A stretch of DNA of 64,000 nt, from positions 91,708-155,707 of the forward strand of contig NZ_JAOEGU010000005.1 in assembly GCF_025583945.1 (NCBI RefSeq), read 5' to 3'. Origin of the DNA: Methylobacter psychrophilus (GTDB lineage: Bacteria > Pseudomonadota > Gammaproteobacteria > Methylococcales > Methylomonadaceae). Under the pieces are notes generated by a model that ran no database searches, had not been told where the DNA came from, and was given only the letters and a program-made list of their open reading frames with translations. The position numbers and the translations under genes are program-made. Within the stretch, counting starts at the first letter, position 1, and each line of letters starts with the position of its first letter. Positions 48,701-57,557 of this stretch are shown here, in pieces.

Positions 48701-49615
48701 CAGATGCCACTGACTGCCATTAAGCTGCCAATAAAAAAGCGTGTTTAACTGTTTAATTAAAAACTCCTGATTGTCAGGCTTGCGTAATTTCAGTTGTTGT
48801 AGCTGCACATTACCCGTAAGAGAAACCAGTTTCGACTGTGCAAGCTTACTCCATAGCTTAACGTTGCCGGTACCCGAATGAATATTAATAGAAAACGGCA
48901 AATCACTGGTCAGCCATTCAGCCAGATGTAAATTTTTCCCTTCTATAAAAATAGTGCCATCAATAGCTAATGGTTTAAAAACATTACCCATTAAATCCAT
49001 AGACACTCTTAACTCATTGCCATATTTTTTGGGTAACTTCACCAGAATATTCATCTGATGACGCTGGGCATTATTAATAATTGCAAAATCCACATCACCA
49101 ACAATAGCGAGTTTATTTTTGCCCAACTCATCCTGCCAACTAATCTGACTTTGTAAAATCTCGTATTTATTACCCTGCAACAACCATAACGGCTGTTCGT
49201 CGCTGGCTTTTAAGCCAACAATGGCAATGCTGCCATCCTGTTTGCGTTTTACAGTGAGCTTGGCCCCCACTAACGTAACCCAGGTCGATGATAGGCGATC
49301 CCGATTAATCAGAACATCCAATAAATTAATTCCTAGGCGTATTTCTTTAAGTTGAATCGCAGACGGCTCACCAGCAACAGCTGAGGCTATGTTGATATCC
49401 TTCAGTACCAGTTGAGGACTATAGCCACGCATATTTGCACGTAAACGCCCTATCGTTACCGGAACACCCACCAGTTCGCTGACGCGAGTCGATAAATCAG
49501 CTTTATAATCATCAATCTGAAGCAACAATAAACGTACTGTAGTCAAGCTGACTGCCAAGGCAATTAAAGACCAAAAAACAAGATGCCGCGTTGCACGCTT
49601 AATGTGATGGATCAT
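45782..49615 (-). CDS. yhdP: YhdP family AsmA-like phospholipid transport protein
   Basis: 1277 aa. One N-terminal membrane segment (HLVFWSLIALAVSLTTVRLLLL) followed by a very long, repetitive beta-strand region typical of repeating beta-groove (TamB/AsmA/YhdP) bridges that carry phospholipids to the outer membrane. The C-terminal region (RVGQLLSKLGVTKNFRET; GKIDVNLKGGRILGIEPGFGRVLGML) is diagnostic for YhdP. Follows rng by about 57 bases; nit begins 11 bases downstream. Confidence 0.93.
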   Translation of the reverse strand: MIHHIKRATRHLVFWSLIALAVSLTTVRLLLLQIDDYKADLSTRVSELVGVPVTIGRLRANMRGYSPQLVLKDINIASAVAGEPSAIQLKEIRLGINLLDVLINRDRLSSTWVTLVGAKLTVKRKQDGSIAIVGLKASDEQPLWLLQGNKYEILQSQISWQDELGKNKLAIVGDVDFAIINNAQRHQMNILVKLPKKYGNELRVSMDLMGNVFKPLAIDGTIFIEGKNLHLAEWLTSDLPFSINIHSGTGNVKLWSKLAQSKLVSLTGNVQLQQLKLRKPDNQEFLIKQLNTLFYWQLNGSQWHLDAPDFLLETANKKWPATILGISGNGNLPHKIGLFVKQVDAQEISKILQFFAPLSDEQFKKLAQIQLQGSLEELSLFADLDEKHYAVNGEFTNISFPSLGAMPGMENLTGHLKGSDQLGRVTLATKDARLTAPGLFRETLTMTKLEGAISWQQTLDNWLISSPIIQLDAPHLNTKSKMNLTIPKTQGQKTFMDLQMAFASDDVSQVTQYLPVSTMGKSSVDWLDKAFISGRVPKGGMLFYGNLSDFPFIGGQGIFEALFDIDQLELNYNSEWPHLTDLGGEVLFLQGGLQVDLAKGLSDKVKINQARVTIPSLNDSEYLLVKGLLETDILEGLRFMQKTPLNSSVDKLLGSIEPQGSTQVTLDLKLPLTDSGIAKVNGSAQLSNAKLKVKALDLKVNQINGALKFNELGIYSDIIKATALNYPVQIAVKSSDVQTTVSVAGRVDVGNLRKQFKIPGWQIAEGATDYQLKLQLPYGETSPELLMLSELSGLSLDLPGALAKTREQQRSLALTFNLADQVLLPINVNYNNQLKAAIKFNIKQQAIESANILVGSGDISESQGSGIKLVINRERLDLQDWLGLASSLAYGKESEAITGAVNSLKEIKIQSEHGLWGKADLGLFDLVLKPEGNYWVGDSNSSIAKGRFKIPVNLKGADSINLDMEELELSVLKKIKSQESSAALAPSVPDFMPLLTITSQKVLWQSVDLGQLSVITERIANGIAFKRIELTGNDQKLVLSGDWKIKGKQSETRIQGKLNMPRVGQLLSKLGVTKNFRETTAIVDFTGMWNAAPYQFSLMALQGKIDVNLKGGRILGIEPGFGRVLGMLAMAQWIKRLQLDFSDVYEEGLAFNSINGHFDLLKGKAITDNLVIDAISAKITLTGETDFINKSLDQIVNVAPKSADAVPIAGTIMGKVADIIGRTLTGKDQDGFFFGSQYLVKGDWENAQIIPLHENDGLLQKTWNGLTSFPWQEPNTP

Positions 49616-49672
49616 AAGGGCTGATCAAAGATACAAGGTTAATGGCACAAACAACATTTTTAATTTGGCACC

Positions 49673-51127
49673 TTAAAGAAGCACCACATCATACTGTTCC
49701 TGATTATATTCAGCCTCAACCCTAAACTTGATCTGTACGCCCAAAAATATTTCCAGCTCGGCCAACATGTCCGCTTCTTCATCAAGCAGCATGTCCACTA
49801 CCTCATTAGACGCCAGAACCAACAAGGTCTGAACCTTATACAGCCTTACTTCCCGAATAATTTCCCTGAATATTTCCAGACACATGGATTCAGCCGTTTT
49901 TAAAACCCCCCGCCCGCCGCAAGCACTACAAGGTTCGCAAAGAATATGCTCAAGGCTTTCACGGGTTCTCTTACGGGTCATTTCTACCAAGCCCAGTACC
50001 GAAACTTCAGTAATTTTGGTTTTCGCACGGTCTTTTTCCAAATTACGTTCCAATGCCTGTAAAACCTGTTTTTTATGGTCTTCACTTTTCATATCGATAA
50101 AATCGATAATAATAATCCCACCCAGATTCCTGAGTCTAAGCTGACGCGCTATGGTTTGAGCGGCTTCAAGGTTGGTTTTGTAAATAGTCTCTTCGAGGTT
50201 ACGCCCGCCCACATAGCCACCCGTATTAACATCAATCGTCGTCATCGCTTCAGTCTGGTCAAATATTAAATATCCGCCCGATTTCAACTTGACTTTACGA
50301 TCCAGGGCTTTTTTAATTTCATCCTCAACACTGTAAATATCAAATACAGGACATTCACCCGTGTAATGTTCGATCACCGGCACGATTTCCGGTACAAAAA
50401 CCTCGGCAAATTCAAGTAATCGATGATAGGTTTCTTTTGAATCAACGCGAACCCGATCAATACCCTCTTTGTATAAATCCCTTAGCGTTCTGACACTCAG
50501 CGGTAAATCCTTATGAATAAATTGCTTGGGTTTTGCGGTAGCAATCTTTTCAAGAATCGACTCCCATAATTTCAGCAAAAATGTCATATCGGCAATCAGA
50601 ACCGATTCACTAGCGCATTCTGCCGCTGTTCTTGCAATAAAACCGCCACAATTATGCTCCTGCCTGAACGTATCAAGACAAAGTCTTAACCGGCCACGTT
50701 CAGCTTCACATTCAATACGCTGGGACACACCTGAATTGTTCGCATAGGGCATATAGACCTGATAACGCGAGGGTATTGATATTTCCGTGGTTAAACGTGC
50801 ACCTTTACTACCCATAGGATCTTTGACTACCTGCACAACAACAGACTGGCCTTCATGCAAGTAATGCTCAATAACATCGGAACCTTTTTCTTCAAGGTCT
50901 TTCGTACACAAATCTGAAAGATGAATGAACGCCGCCTTGGGTAAGCCAATGTCAACAAAAGCCGCCTGCATACCTGGAAGAACCCGACACACTTCGCCTT
51001 TGTAGATATTACCCACTAAACCCCGCTCACGGCTTCTTTCAATAATGAGCTCTTGTAACACGCCATTTTCAATAACTGCAACACGGGTTTCCGGCGGCGT
51101 TACGTTGATTAAAATTTCTTCACTCAT
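49673..51127 (-). CDS. rng: Ribonuclease G
   Basis: Endonuclease that matures the 5' end of 16S rRNA and degrades some mRNAs. Start MSEEILINVTPPETRVAVIENGVL, S1 domain over about residues 38-125 (GNIYKGEVCRVLPGMQAAFVDIG), the catalytic DNase-I-like domain with TTIDVNTGGYVG and IIIDFIDM, and the zinc-link cysteines CEPCSACGGRG. 484 aa, without the long RNase E C-terminal scaffold. Overlaps maf by 4 bases. Confidence 0.96.
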   Translation of the reverse strand: MSEEILINVTPPETRVAVIENGVLQELIIERSRERGLVGNIYKGEVCRVLPGMQAAFVDIGLPKAAFIHLSDLCTKDLEEKGSDVIEHYLHEGQSVVVQVVKDPMGSKGARLTTEISIPSRYQVYMPYANNSGVSQRIECEAERGRLRLCLDTFRQEHNCGGFIARTAAECASESVLIADMTFLLKLWESILEKIATAKPKQFIHKDLPLSVRTLRDLYKEGIDRVRVDSKETYHRLLEFAEVFVPEIVPVIEHYTGECPVFDIYSVEDEIKKALDRKVKLKSGGYLIFDQTEAMTTIDVNTGGYVGGRNLEETIYKTNLEAAQTIARQLRLRNLGGIIIIDFIDMKSEDHKKQVLQALERNLEKDRAKTKITEVSVLGLVEMTRKRTRESLEHILCEPCSACGGRGVLKTAESMCLEIFREIIREVRLYKVQTLLVLASNEVVDMLLDEEADMLAELEIFLGVQIKFRVEAEYNQEQYDVVLL

Positions 51128-51699
51128 TTGAAAAACTCTATTCCTTGTTTAGATAAAAGTTCGGCTGTCTCAAACAATGGTAAACCGACCACGCCTGAAA
51201 AACTGCCTTTTATTAATTCCACAAACATGCCTCCCATGCCTTGAATGGCATAGCTGCCGGCTTTATCAACCGGTTCGCCACTGTCCCAGTAACTTAGTAT
51301 TTCCCGTTCTGTCAAACACCTGAAAGTCACCTCGGTAATACTAACTGCCTGGCTATGCTCACGGCCTCTCAGCGAAACGGCACTATAAACCTGATGGGTT
51401 TTACCGGATAACTGCATCAACATAGCCAGAGCATCAGCCTTATCTTTAGGTTTTCCCATAATTACAGGTCCCAAAACAACCGCTGTATCGGCAGCCAAAA
51501 CCGGTATTTCAGTATTGAGTTGGGCTTGGCACGCCGCAGACTTTTCAGCCGCCAAGCGCTGCACATAATCCAGTGGTGTTTCATCAGGCAATGGGGTTTC
51601 ATCAAGATCAACCGGGTAAACCTGGTAAGTGACCTTGATTTGATCTAACAGTTCCTTACGGCGTGGCGAAGCTGAGGCAAGAATAATCTGAAAGGACAT
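51124..51699 (-). CDS. Maf-family nucleoside triphosphate pyrophosphatase (YhdE type)
   Basis: Hydrolyses dTTP/UTP or modified nucleotides to monophosphates. 191 aa. LASASPRRKELLDQI is the substrate loop, LAADTAVVL holds the catalytic Asp, and GSYAIQGMGGMFVELIKGSFSGVVGLPLFE is the conserved end. Coupled to rng by a 4-base overlap and to rlmH by a one-base overlap. Confidence 0.94.
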   Translation of the reverse strand: MSFQIILASASPRRKELLDQIKVTYQVYPVDLDETPLPDETPLDYVQRLAAEKSAACQAQLNTEIPVLAADTAVVLGPVIMGKPKDKADALAMLMQLSGKTHQVYSAVSLRGREHSQAVSITEVTFRCLTEREILSYWDSGEPVDKAGSYAIQGMGGMFVELIKGSFSGVVGLPLFETAELLSKQGIEFFK

Positions 51700-52166
51700 T
51701 AGCGATGATAAGGGTGATTATGGAGAATACTCCAAGCCCGGTAAAGTTGCTCAGCCACCAAAATACGCACTAGCGGATGCGGAAACGTGAGCTTGGATAA
51801 ACTCCAGGATTCACGCGCCAACTGTTTGGCAGAATCGGCCAAACCTTCAGGGCCACCAATCAGTAAAGCGATATGCTGGCCACTTTCCAGCCAACGCTGC
51901 ATCGCCTGTGCCAATTCGGGCGTAGTCCAAGGTTTACCGGGTATATCCAACGTCACAATATGAGTGCCTTGTGGAATAGCTGCAAGCATTCGCTCACCCT
52001 CGTCTTTTACAATACGGGCAACATCACTGTTTTTACTGCGCTTACCCGGCACAATTTCCTTGAGCACCAATTCACATTCACGCGGCAAGCGCTTGGCATA
52101 TTCATCGTAACCTTGCTGTACCCAGCCCGGCATACGGTTTCCTACTGAAATTAAATTTATTTGCAT
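51699..52166 (-). CDS. rlmH: 23S rRNA (pseudouridine1915-N3)-methyltransferase RlmH
   Basis: SPOUT methyltransferase acting on the pseudouridine that RluD places at 1915. From the ATG at 52166 it is 155 aa, the usual size, starting [20 protein letters not shown]. The SAM-binding trefoil knot is in [17 protein letters not shown] and the C-terminus [24 protein letters not shown] is invariant. An in-frame ATG at 52190 would add eight atypical residues. First gene of the rlmH-maf-rng-yhdP run. Confidence 0.95.
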   Translation of the reverse strand: MQINLISVGNRMPGWVQQGYDEYAKRLPRECELVLKEIVPGKRSKNSDVARIVKDEGERMLAAIPQGTHIVTLDIPGKPWTTPELAQAMQRWLESGQHIALLIGGPEGLADSAKQLARESWSLSKLTFPHPLVRILVAEQLYRAWSILHNHPYHR

Positions 52167-52455
52167 GGACATGCAGGATACAGACAACAAGAGGTTAGTG
52201 CAATGTCGTCCACTGTATAAAAAATCAACGACTAATCATAAAAGCGGGAGAAAATTACGACAAACAACGCTTCCGGCTCTATCAACCTGTTTATGCTAAC
52301 TTTCGCAGTGGCTGATCCGGTTAAAAATCCGCTATTCCAGCCACCCTCCCCGGTAAGAAAAGGGTGTAAAAAGTTAATTTACAGCGTTTGTAAGGACAAG
52401 ATTTATAACTAAATTAGTTTAATCACCCACACTCAAACTGTGCGGATAATTAAAA

Positions 52456-52836
52456 TCAGGCAACCTGAACAGGAATCGATGAGGAAGAACGTAACACTTC
52501 GTTTTTTTCATTAAAATAAACCAGGGTAGGCTTATGATTTTCGGATTCTTGCTGATCCAATAGTATATAAGTACAAACAATAATCAGGTCGCCGGGACAA
52601 GCTAATCGAGCCGCTGCGCCATTAACCGAAAAAATCCCGGAACCATTTTCTGCACGAATGGCATACGTGGTAAAACGTGCACCGTTATTGACATTGTAAA
52701 TTTGAATCTGCTCGTATTCTTTGATACCGGACAAGTCAAGAATAGTGCCGTCAATTGCGCAAGAACCCTCGTAACCCAACTCTGAACGAGTCACTGTGGC
52801 TCGATGTAACTTTGCTTTAAGCATCGTAATTTGCAT
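52456..52836 (-). CDS. panD: Aspartate 1-decarboxylase
   Basis: Pyruvoyl enzyme making beta-alanine for pantothenate. Autocleavage site G24-S25 in [17 protein letters not shown] and [18 protein letters not shown] are typical. 126 aa. It lies 165 bases downstream of panC on the same strand, so it may be in the same unit or have a promoter of its own. Confidence 0.96.
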   Translation of the reverse strand: MQITMLKAKLHRATVTRSELGYEGSCAIDGTILDLSGIKEYEQIQIYNVNNGARFTTYAIRAENGSGIFSVNGAAARLACPGDLIIVCTYILLDQQESENHKPTLVYFNEKNEVLRSSSSIPVQVA

Positions 52837-53000
52837 AATAAAACACTATAAATACGTTTAGAAACCGGACATTATCCATTAATTGCAACAGTCCATCAAC
52901 TTTTTAGATAGCTGACATTAACTGCTTTATAACCCGGTTCAAAGTACAAGCACGGCATTTCTTAAGCTCTGAACCTGATAACACAACCCTCAAACAAGAC

Positions 53001-53843
53001 CTACCTGGAAAAAAAAATATTATCAATCAACCGCGTCTTACCCAGCTTTACTGCCGTCAATAAAACCAAATCAACATCTTCTACGGCCGCTTTGTTTAAA
53101 TCACTACTACGACACACAGAAAAATAATCCGTCTGAAAGCCTTCCTGCTGTAAAAACTGCAACGCCTCTTTCTCTATCCCGGCATAAGTCTTGTTACCCG
53201 CTAAAACAGCATCACGAGCCACACATAAAGCCTGATAAAGCATGGGGGCAATGCTTTTTTCAGCGTCCGTTAAATAACCATTTCTCGAACTCATAGCCAA
53301 ACCACTTGGCTCTCTAACGGTATCTATGCCTGTTATTTCAATGGGGATATGTAAATCCCTCACCATAGTTTTTATTATAGTCAATTGTTGAAAATCTTTA
53401 AGACCGAATAAAGCCATATCCGGCTGGACTATATTAAATAATTTACAAACAACGGTGGCAACACCGCTAAAATGTCCGGGTCTGGATGCGCCACAATACC
53501 GGTCTGAAAGGTCGGTTACCGTGACGGTTGTTTTGGCATCGGGCGAGTAAATATCGGTAACAGCGGGTTGAAACAACAAGTCTGCGCCAACGGTTTCCAG
53601 CTTTAACCTGTCTTCACGTTCGGTACGAGGATAAGTCTCGAAATCTTCCCCCACTCCAAATTGAGTCGGGTTAACAAAGATACTGACGACGACACGGTCG
53701 GCATTTTTTTTTGCCGTACTAACCAACTGAAGATGTCCGGCGTGCAAATTGCCCATCGTCGGAACAAAAGCAACGCTTTCACCAGCTGAGCGCCATACTT
53801 TAACTGTCTCACGTAATTCGGATACGGTCTTAACTATTTGCAT
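53001..53843 (-). CDS. panC: Pantothenate synthetase
   Basis: ATP-dependent condensation of pantoate with beta-alanine. PTMGNLHAGHLQLV is the HxGH nucleotide-binding motif; FVNPTQFGVGEDFETYPRT, GLKDFQQLTIIK and MSSRNGYL (KMSKS-like) follow. 280 aa. Five bases after panB. Confidence 0.97.
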   Translation of the reverse strand: MQIVKTVSELRETVKVWRSAGESVAFVPTMGNLHAGHLQLVSTAKKNADRVVVSIFVNPTQFGVGEDFETYPRTEREDRLKLETVGADLLFQPAVTDIYSPDAKTTVTVTDLSDRYCGASRPGHFSGVATVVCKLFNIVQPDMALFGLKDFQQLTIIKTMVRDLHIPIEITGIDTVREPSGLAMSSRNGYLTDAEKSIAPMLYQALCVARDAVLAGNKTYAGIEKEALQFLQQEGFQTDYFSVCRSSDLNKAAVEDVDLVLLTAVKLGKTRLIDNIFFSR

Positions 53844-53848
53844 TGGTC

Positions 53849-54664
53849 TTAGAAGCTATGTTCAGCGGTTGGAAATCGTGATTGCTTGACCGCCTGATGA
53901 TAAGCATCAATGGCAGCTTCGATAGTCGCATTATCCTGCATGAAGTTTCTGGAAAAACGCGGACGCTTGCCGATGCCGATATTGAGCATGTCATAAAGCA
54001 CCAACACCTGACCGTCGCAATCAACACTGGCGCCAATACCAATAACAGGAATAGCAAGCTGAGTACTTATTTCCCTGGCAAGACTCGCAGGCACACACTC
54101 CAATACCAACAATCCTGCACCAGCCTGTTGCAATTGATGTGCATCGGCAATCATTTTTGCAGCATCAGCGGGTTCTTTGCCCTGAACTTTATAGCTGCCC
54201 AATTGATTAATCAACTGGGGTAACAAACCTAAATGTCCACAGACAGGAATACCCTGATCAACTAAAAATCGAACAATTTCAATCCGGGCGCCTTCCAGCT
54301 TCACCATTTGGGCGCCACCAACCTGTATTAATTTAGCCGCATTTTTAGCTGCCATAACAGGAGTGGCATAACTCATGAATGGTAAATCCGCAATAATAAA
54401 CGCTCGTTGCCTGGCTGCGCTAACACAGCGGGTATGATAAACCATATCCCTAATGGTAACAGGAAGCGTTGTCTCATAACCCTGAACAACCATGCCCAGC
54501 GAATCACCCACCAACATCATATCGACACCCGCTTTGTCGATTAAGGCACTAAAACTGGCATCGTAAGCTGTTAAACAGCTTATCTTTTCGCTGCGCTGTT
54601 TCATGGCAAGCAGATCATTAACCGTCAAGGGCTTTACTGTAGAATCGTAAGCATATTGGCTCAT
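53849..54664 (-). CDS. panB: Ketopantoate hydroxymethyltransferase
   Basis: First committed step of pantothenate synthesis. MVGDSLGMVVQGYETTLPVT and LPFMSYATPVMAAKNAAKLIQVGG are the metal- and substrate-binding segments; GIGASVDCDGQVLVLYDML closes the active site. 271 aa. One to two bases from folK upstream. Confidence 0.97.
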   Translation of the reverse strand: MSQYAYDSTVKPLTVNDLLAMKQRSEKISCLTAYDASFSALIDKAGVDMMLVGDSLGMVVQGYETTLPVTIRDMVYHTRCVSAARQRAFIIADLPFMSYATPVMAAKNAAKLIQVGGAQMVKLEGARIEIVRFLVDQGIPVCGHLGLLPQLINQLGSYKVQGKEPADAAKMIADAHQLQQAGAGLLVLECVPASLAREISTQLAIPVIGIGASVDCDGQVLVLYDMLNIGIGKRPRFSRNFMQDNATIEAAIDAYHQAVKQSRFPTAEHSF

Positions 54665-54665
54665 A

Positions 54666-55169
54666 TCAATTCATCCGCCTTAATCCAGACAATGGACACT
54701 TGGCAATTAGATCGGCAATAGCGCCCTTACCGGGTACAACCAGTTGTGGAGCAATTTCAAATAACGGATACAAAACAAAAGATCGTTCATCCACGCCTCT
54801 ATGGGGAACGACTAAATCCGGCAAATCAATAATTTGATCGCCATAAATCAGCACATCCAAATCCAGGGTTCTCGCTCCCCATCGCTCACCTATTCTTACC
54901 CGACCCTGGTCATTTTCAATACTTTGTAAGCAACGTAAAAAATCCATTGGTAATAATTCTGTTGCGACACCCATAACCGCATTAACATAGTCAGGTTGAT
55001 CCTGCGGCCCCATAGGTAAACTATGATACAGACTGGAAAACGCCAATTCTTGCAAGCCTGCTATTGCAGCTATTGCGGTTCGCGCTGAGGTAATTTGTGC
55101 CACTGGTTCGGCAAGGTTACTACCCAAACCGATGTAAGCAATAACCGGGGTTACTGGTGAGTTTTTCAT
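54666..55169 (-). CDS. folK: 6-hydroxymethyl-dihydropterin pyrophosphokinase
   Basis: Folate pathway kinase, 167 aa. AYIGLGSNLAEP at the start, then SSLYHSLPMGPQDQPDYVNAV and RWGARTLDLDVLIYGD (HPPK signature with the magnesium-binding DLDVL), ending VPHRGVDERSFVLYPL. Located between pcnB and panB, a conserved order. Confidence 0.96.
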   Translation of the reverse strand: MKNSPVTPVIAYIGLGSNLAEPVAQITSARTAIAAIAGLQELAFSSLYHSLPMGPQDQPDYVNAVMGVATELLPMDFLRCLQSIENDQGRVRIGERWGARTLDLDVLIYGDQIIDLPDLVVPHRGVDERSFVLYPLFEIAPQLVVPGKGAIADLIAKCPLSGLRRMN

Positions 55170-55234
55170 AGTTAATCCAATAAGTAAAAGTTACAAAGCG
55201 AAGAGCAAAAAAATAATAAATTTCGCCTTACAAC

Positions 55235-56644
55235 CTAAACCTCTTTCCCAGCACTACTCTCTTTACCATTGCCCCGAGGATTTCTTCTTCGTGTTGATTT
55301 ACCACCGGATGCTTTACGCGGAGGCTGGGTCATTTTTCTTTGTTCGTTATCATTGGCATTCTGATATTTACCCCACCAGTTTGCTACTTCAGGATCAGCT
55401 CCACCAGTCTCTGCACGCAACAGCAGAAAATCATAACCCGCCCTAAAACGAGGATGGGTAATTAACCGACTGGGTTTAGAACCTATTCGGGCATTAAACT
55501 TTGGCTGCAAACTCCAGACTTCGCGCATAGCCATGGTAATATGACGTGGCAGGGCGGTACTTTTAACCTGCATGGCAATAACTTCATTGGCGGCTTCCTG
55601 ATAGGCCATAAATTCAACCAGTCCATGCGCCATCTTTTCTTTAGCCCGCATCTGAACAGGCTCCCACAAGAAAGCGGCAAATAAAAAATAAGCCGTAACT
55701 GTTTTACCATCGGCTATTCTGTTGTCAGAGTTTTCAAGCGCTTTAATCAACAGCAATCGTGGAAAACCATCTTCCTCGACAGACAAACAATTTTCTGTCG
55801 CCGGAAACAACACTTGAAACAGCCCGTAATGCCTTAGCATTTCAAACGTTTGCAGTGCGTAACCAGACAAAAATAATTTAAGTGCCTCATCATATAATCG
55901 CGCAGACGGTATGCTGGACAATAATTCTGCCGCCTTATGCATGGCTTTTTCACAATCAGGATGCAAATTGAAACCCAGCTTAACGGCAAAACGCACGGCC
56001 CGTAACATACGCACCGGATCTTCGCGAAAACGAGTTTCAGGATCACCAATAAGCCTTAGCGTTGCCGCTTTATGATCAGCCATGCCGCCGACATAATCCA
56101 CAACCGAAAAATCTTTTATATTGTAGTAGAGCGCATTAACTGTAAAATCCCGACGCCAAACATCTTCTTCAAGAGTTCCGTAGACGTTATCCCGCAATAA
56201 ACGCCCTTCCTTATTAAGCACCTGTTTGTCGTTTTGCTCTTCCCCTGCACCTCGAAAAGTCGCCACTTCAATGACTTCCCTGCCAAAATAGACATGTGCC
56301 AGGCGAAACCTGCGACCAATCAACCGACAATTACGAAATACTTTCCTAACCTGCTCGGGATCGGCATTGGTTGCAACATCAAAATCTTTCGGCTCACGAC
56401 CCAGCAATAAATCGCGGACGCAACCGCCAACCAGGTAGGCATCAAAGCCTTCCTTTTGCAGCTTGTATAAAACCTTCAGCGCGTTTTCACTAATCTGGGC
56501 ACGCGAAACATTATGTTCCGAGCGTGAATATACTCTGACTTTCGTCGCGACTGGTTCAGCTTCATTTCTTGCTGACTTAATCAATTTTTTAAAGAAATTT
56601 AAAATGGCCTTTAACCCGGTTTGTTTTTTATTTATCGCAATCAT
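55235..56644 (-). CDS. pcnB: Poly(A) polymerase I
   Basis: Adds 3' poly(A) tails that promote RNA decay. Nucleotidyltransferase head LVGGCVRDLLLGREPKDFDVATNADP (catalytic DxD), RRDFTVNALYYN, and the RNA-binding neck. The C-terminal tail is strongly basic (KASGGKSTRRRNPRGNGKE), as in PcnB and unlike CCA-adding enzymes. 469 aa. First gene of pcnB-folK-panB-panC. Confidence 0.94.
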   Translation of the reverse strand: MIAINKKQTGLKAILNFFKKLIKSARNEAEPVATKVRVYSRSEHNVSRAQISENALKVLYKLQKEGFDAYLVGGCVRDLLLGREPKDFDVATNADPEQVRKVFRNCRLIGRRFRLAHVYFGREVIEVATFRGAGEEQNDKQVLNKEGRLLRDNVYGTLEEDVWRRDFTVNALYYNIKDFSVVDYVGGMADHKAATLRLIGDPETRFREDPVRMLRAVRFAVKLGFNLHPDCEKAMHKAAELLSSIPSARLYDEALKLFLSGYALQTFEMLRHYGLFQVLFPATENCLSVEEDGFPRLLLIKALENSDNRIADGKTVTAYFLFAAFLWEPVQMRAKEKMAHGLVEFMAYQEAANEVIAMQVKSTALPRHITMAMREVWSLQPKFNARIGSKPSRLITHPRFRAGYDFLLLRAETGGADPEVANWWGKYQNANDNEQRKMTQPPRKASGGKSTRRRNPRGNGKESSAGKEV

Positions 56645-56810
56645 ATCATTTGATACATTCTATCCCACAATCAATCTTCTTTTTTTTACATTACCCTTTT
56701 GAATATAGTAAAATCATTGCACTGATTTTTACAAGCATACCTTGTACATTTACACAGATAAAAGATCAGACAACCATTTTTTAAACATTTGCGTAATTAA
56801 CGGGATTGTT

Positions 56811-56990
56811 ATGTTCAAAAAGATTTTTAATGGCTTCATTGACCATCCACTATTAACCAGCCTTTTTGTAACAGACTTTGGCATTCTTCTGTTCCATAGG
56901 CCACCCTTCTTATTTTCTTTACTAATGCTGGGGACACTAATGGCGATGTGTCTATATTTTGGTCAAAAACTCGCTTTATTTAAAGTTTAA
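56811..56990 (+). CDS. Small membrane protein, function unknown
   Basis: 59 aa from ATG 56811 (MFKKIFNGFIDHP); the frame extends to 56742 without clear sense. Two short hydrophobic stretches (TSLFVTDFGILLFH and FLFSLLMLGTLMAMCLYFG) make a likely hairpin in the membrane. Its TAA is directly followed by the TTG start of the RDD gene, so the two are co-translated. No family recognised. Confidence 0.6.
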   Translation: MFKKIFNGFIDHPLLTSLFVTDFGILLFHRPPFLFSLLMLGTLMAMCLYFGQKLALFKV

Positions 56991-57455
56991 TTGTCCTCGA
57001 AAAAGAAAAAACTGCTAAAACCAGGTCAGAGCCCAGCCTCTGAACCTGGTTTTTTGCGTCGTTTGGCGGCGCTAATTTACGATCTCTTTCTGCTGATTGC
57101 ACTTTTATTCCTCGCAACGGCACTATTACTGCCATTTACTACCGGTGAAGCCGTTAGCGCCCAACAGCTATTAATTTACCGTATTTATCTACTGGTTATC
57201 AGCTTCTTTTTTTATGGCTGGTTTTGGACTCATGGCGGACAAACATTAGGCTTACGTGCCTGGAAAATAAAAGTCCTCACGCTCGATCAAAAAACCATCA
57301 ACTGGTATCAAGCTTTGTTACGATTTACCACAGCCATCGTTTCATGGGGTTTTTTTGGACTCGGCTTCCTGTGGATTCTTCTGGATAAGGATCAACGCAG
57401 CTGGTACGATCATCTATCAAAAACAGCGCTGTTCTTTGACCCTCAAAAAAAGTAA
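56991..57455 (+). CDS. RDD family membrane protein
   Basis: 154 aa from a TTG start at 56991 (MSSKKKKLLKPGQSPA). The R-D-D pattern is seen as RRLAALIYDLFLLIALLFLATAL at the start of helix 1 and later DKDQRSWYDHLSKT; three to four transmembrane helices. Some RDD proteins act as Na+/H+ antiporters, but the role here is unknown. No other start codon gives the full RDD domain. Confidence 0.85.
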   Translation: MSSKKKKLLKPGQSPASEPGFLRRLAALIYDLFLLIALLFLATALLLPFTTGEAVSAQQLLIYRIYLLVISFFFYGWFWTHGGQTLGLRAWKIKVLTLDQKTINWYQALLRFTTAIVSWGFFGLGFLWILLDKDQRSWYDHLSKTALFFDPQKK

Positions 57456-57557
57456 TTCTTGACTATAGCAAGATCCGTGGTTTATTTGACAACACCACAA
57501 AAGCATACGTTTGTGTTATAAAATAACTAAACGCAGCCATAAAACATAATCAATACC

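Noticed and set aside
52191..52455. Small RNA or gene between panD and rlmH
   Set aside because: No hairpin with T-run and no open frame of note; treated as spacer.
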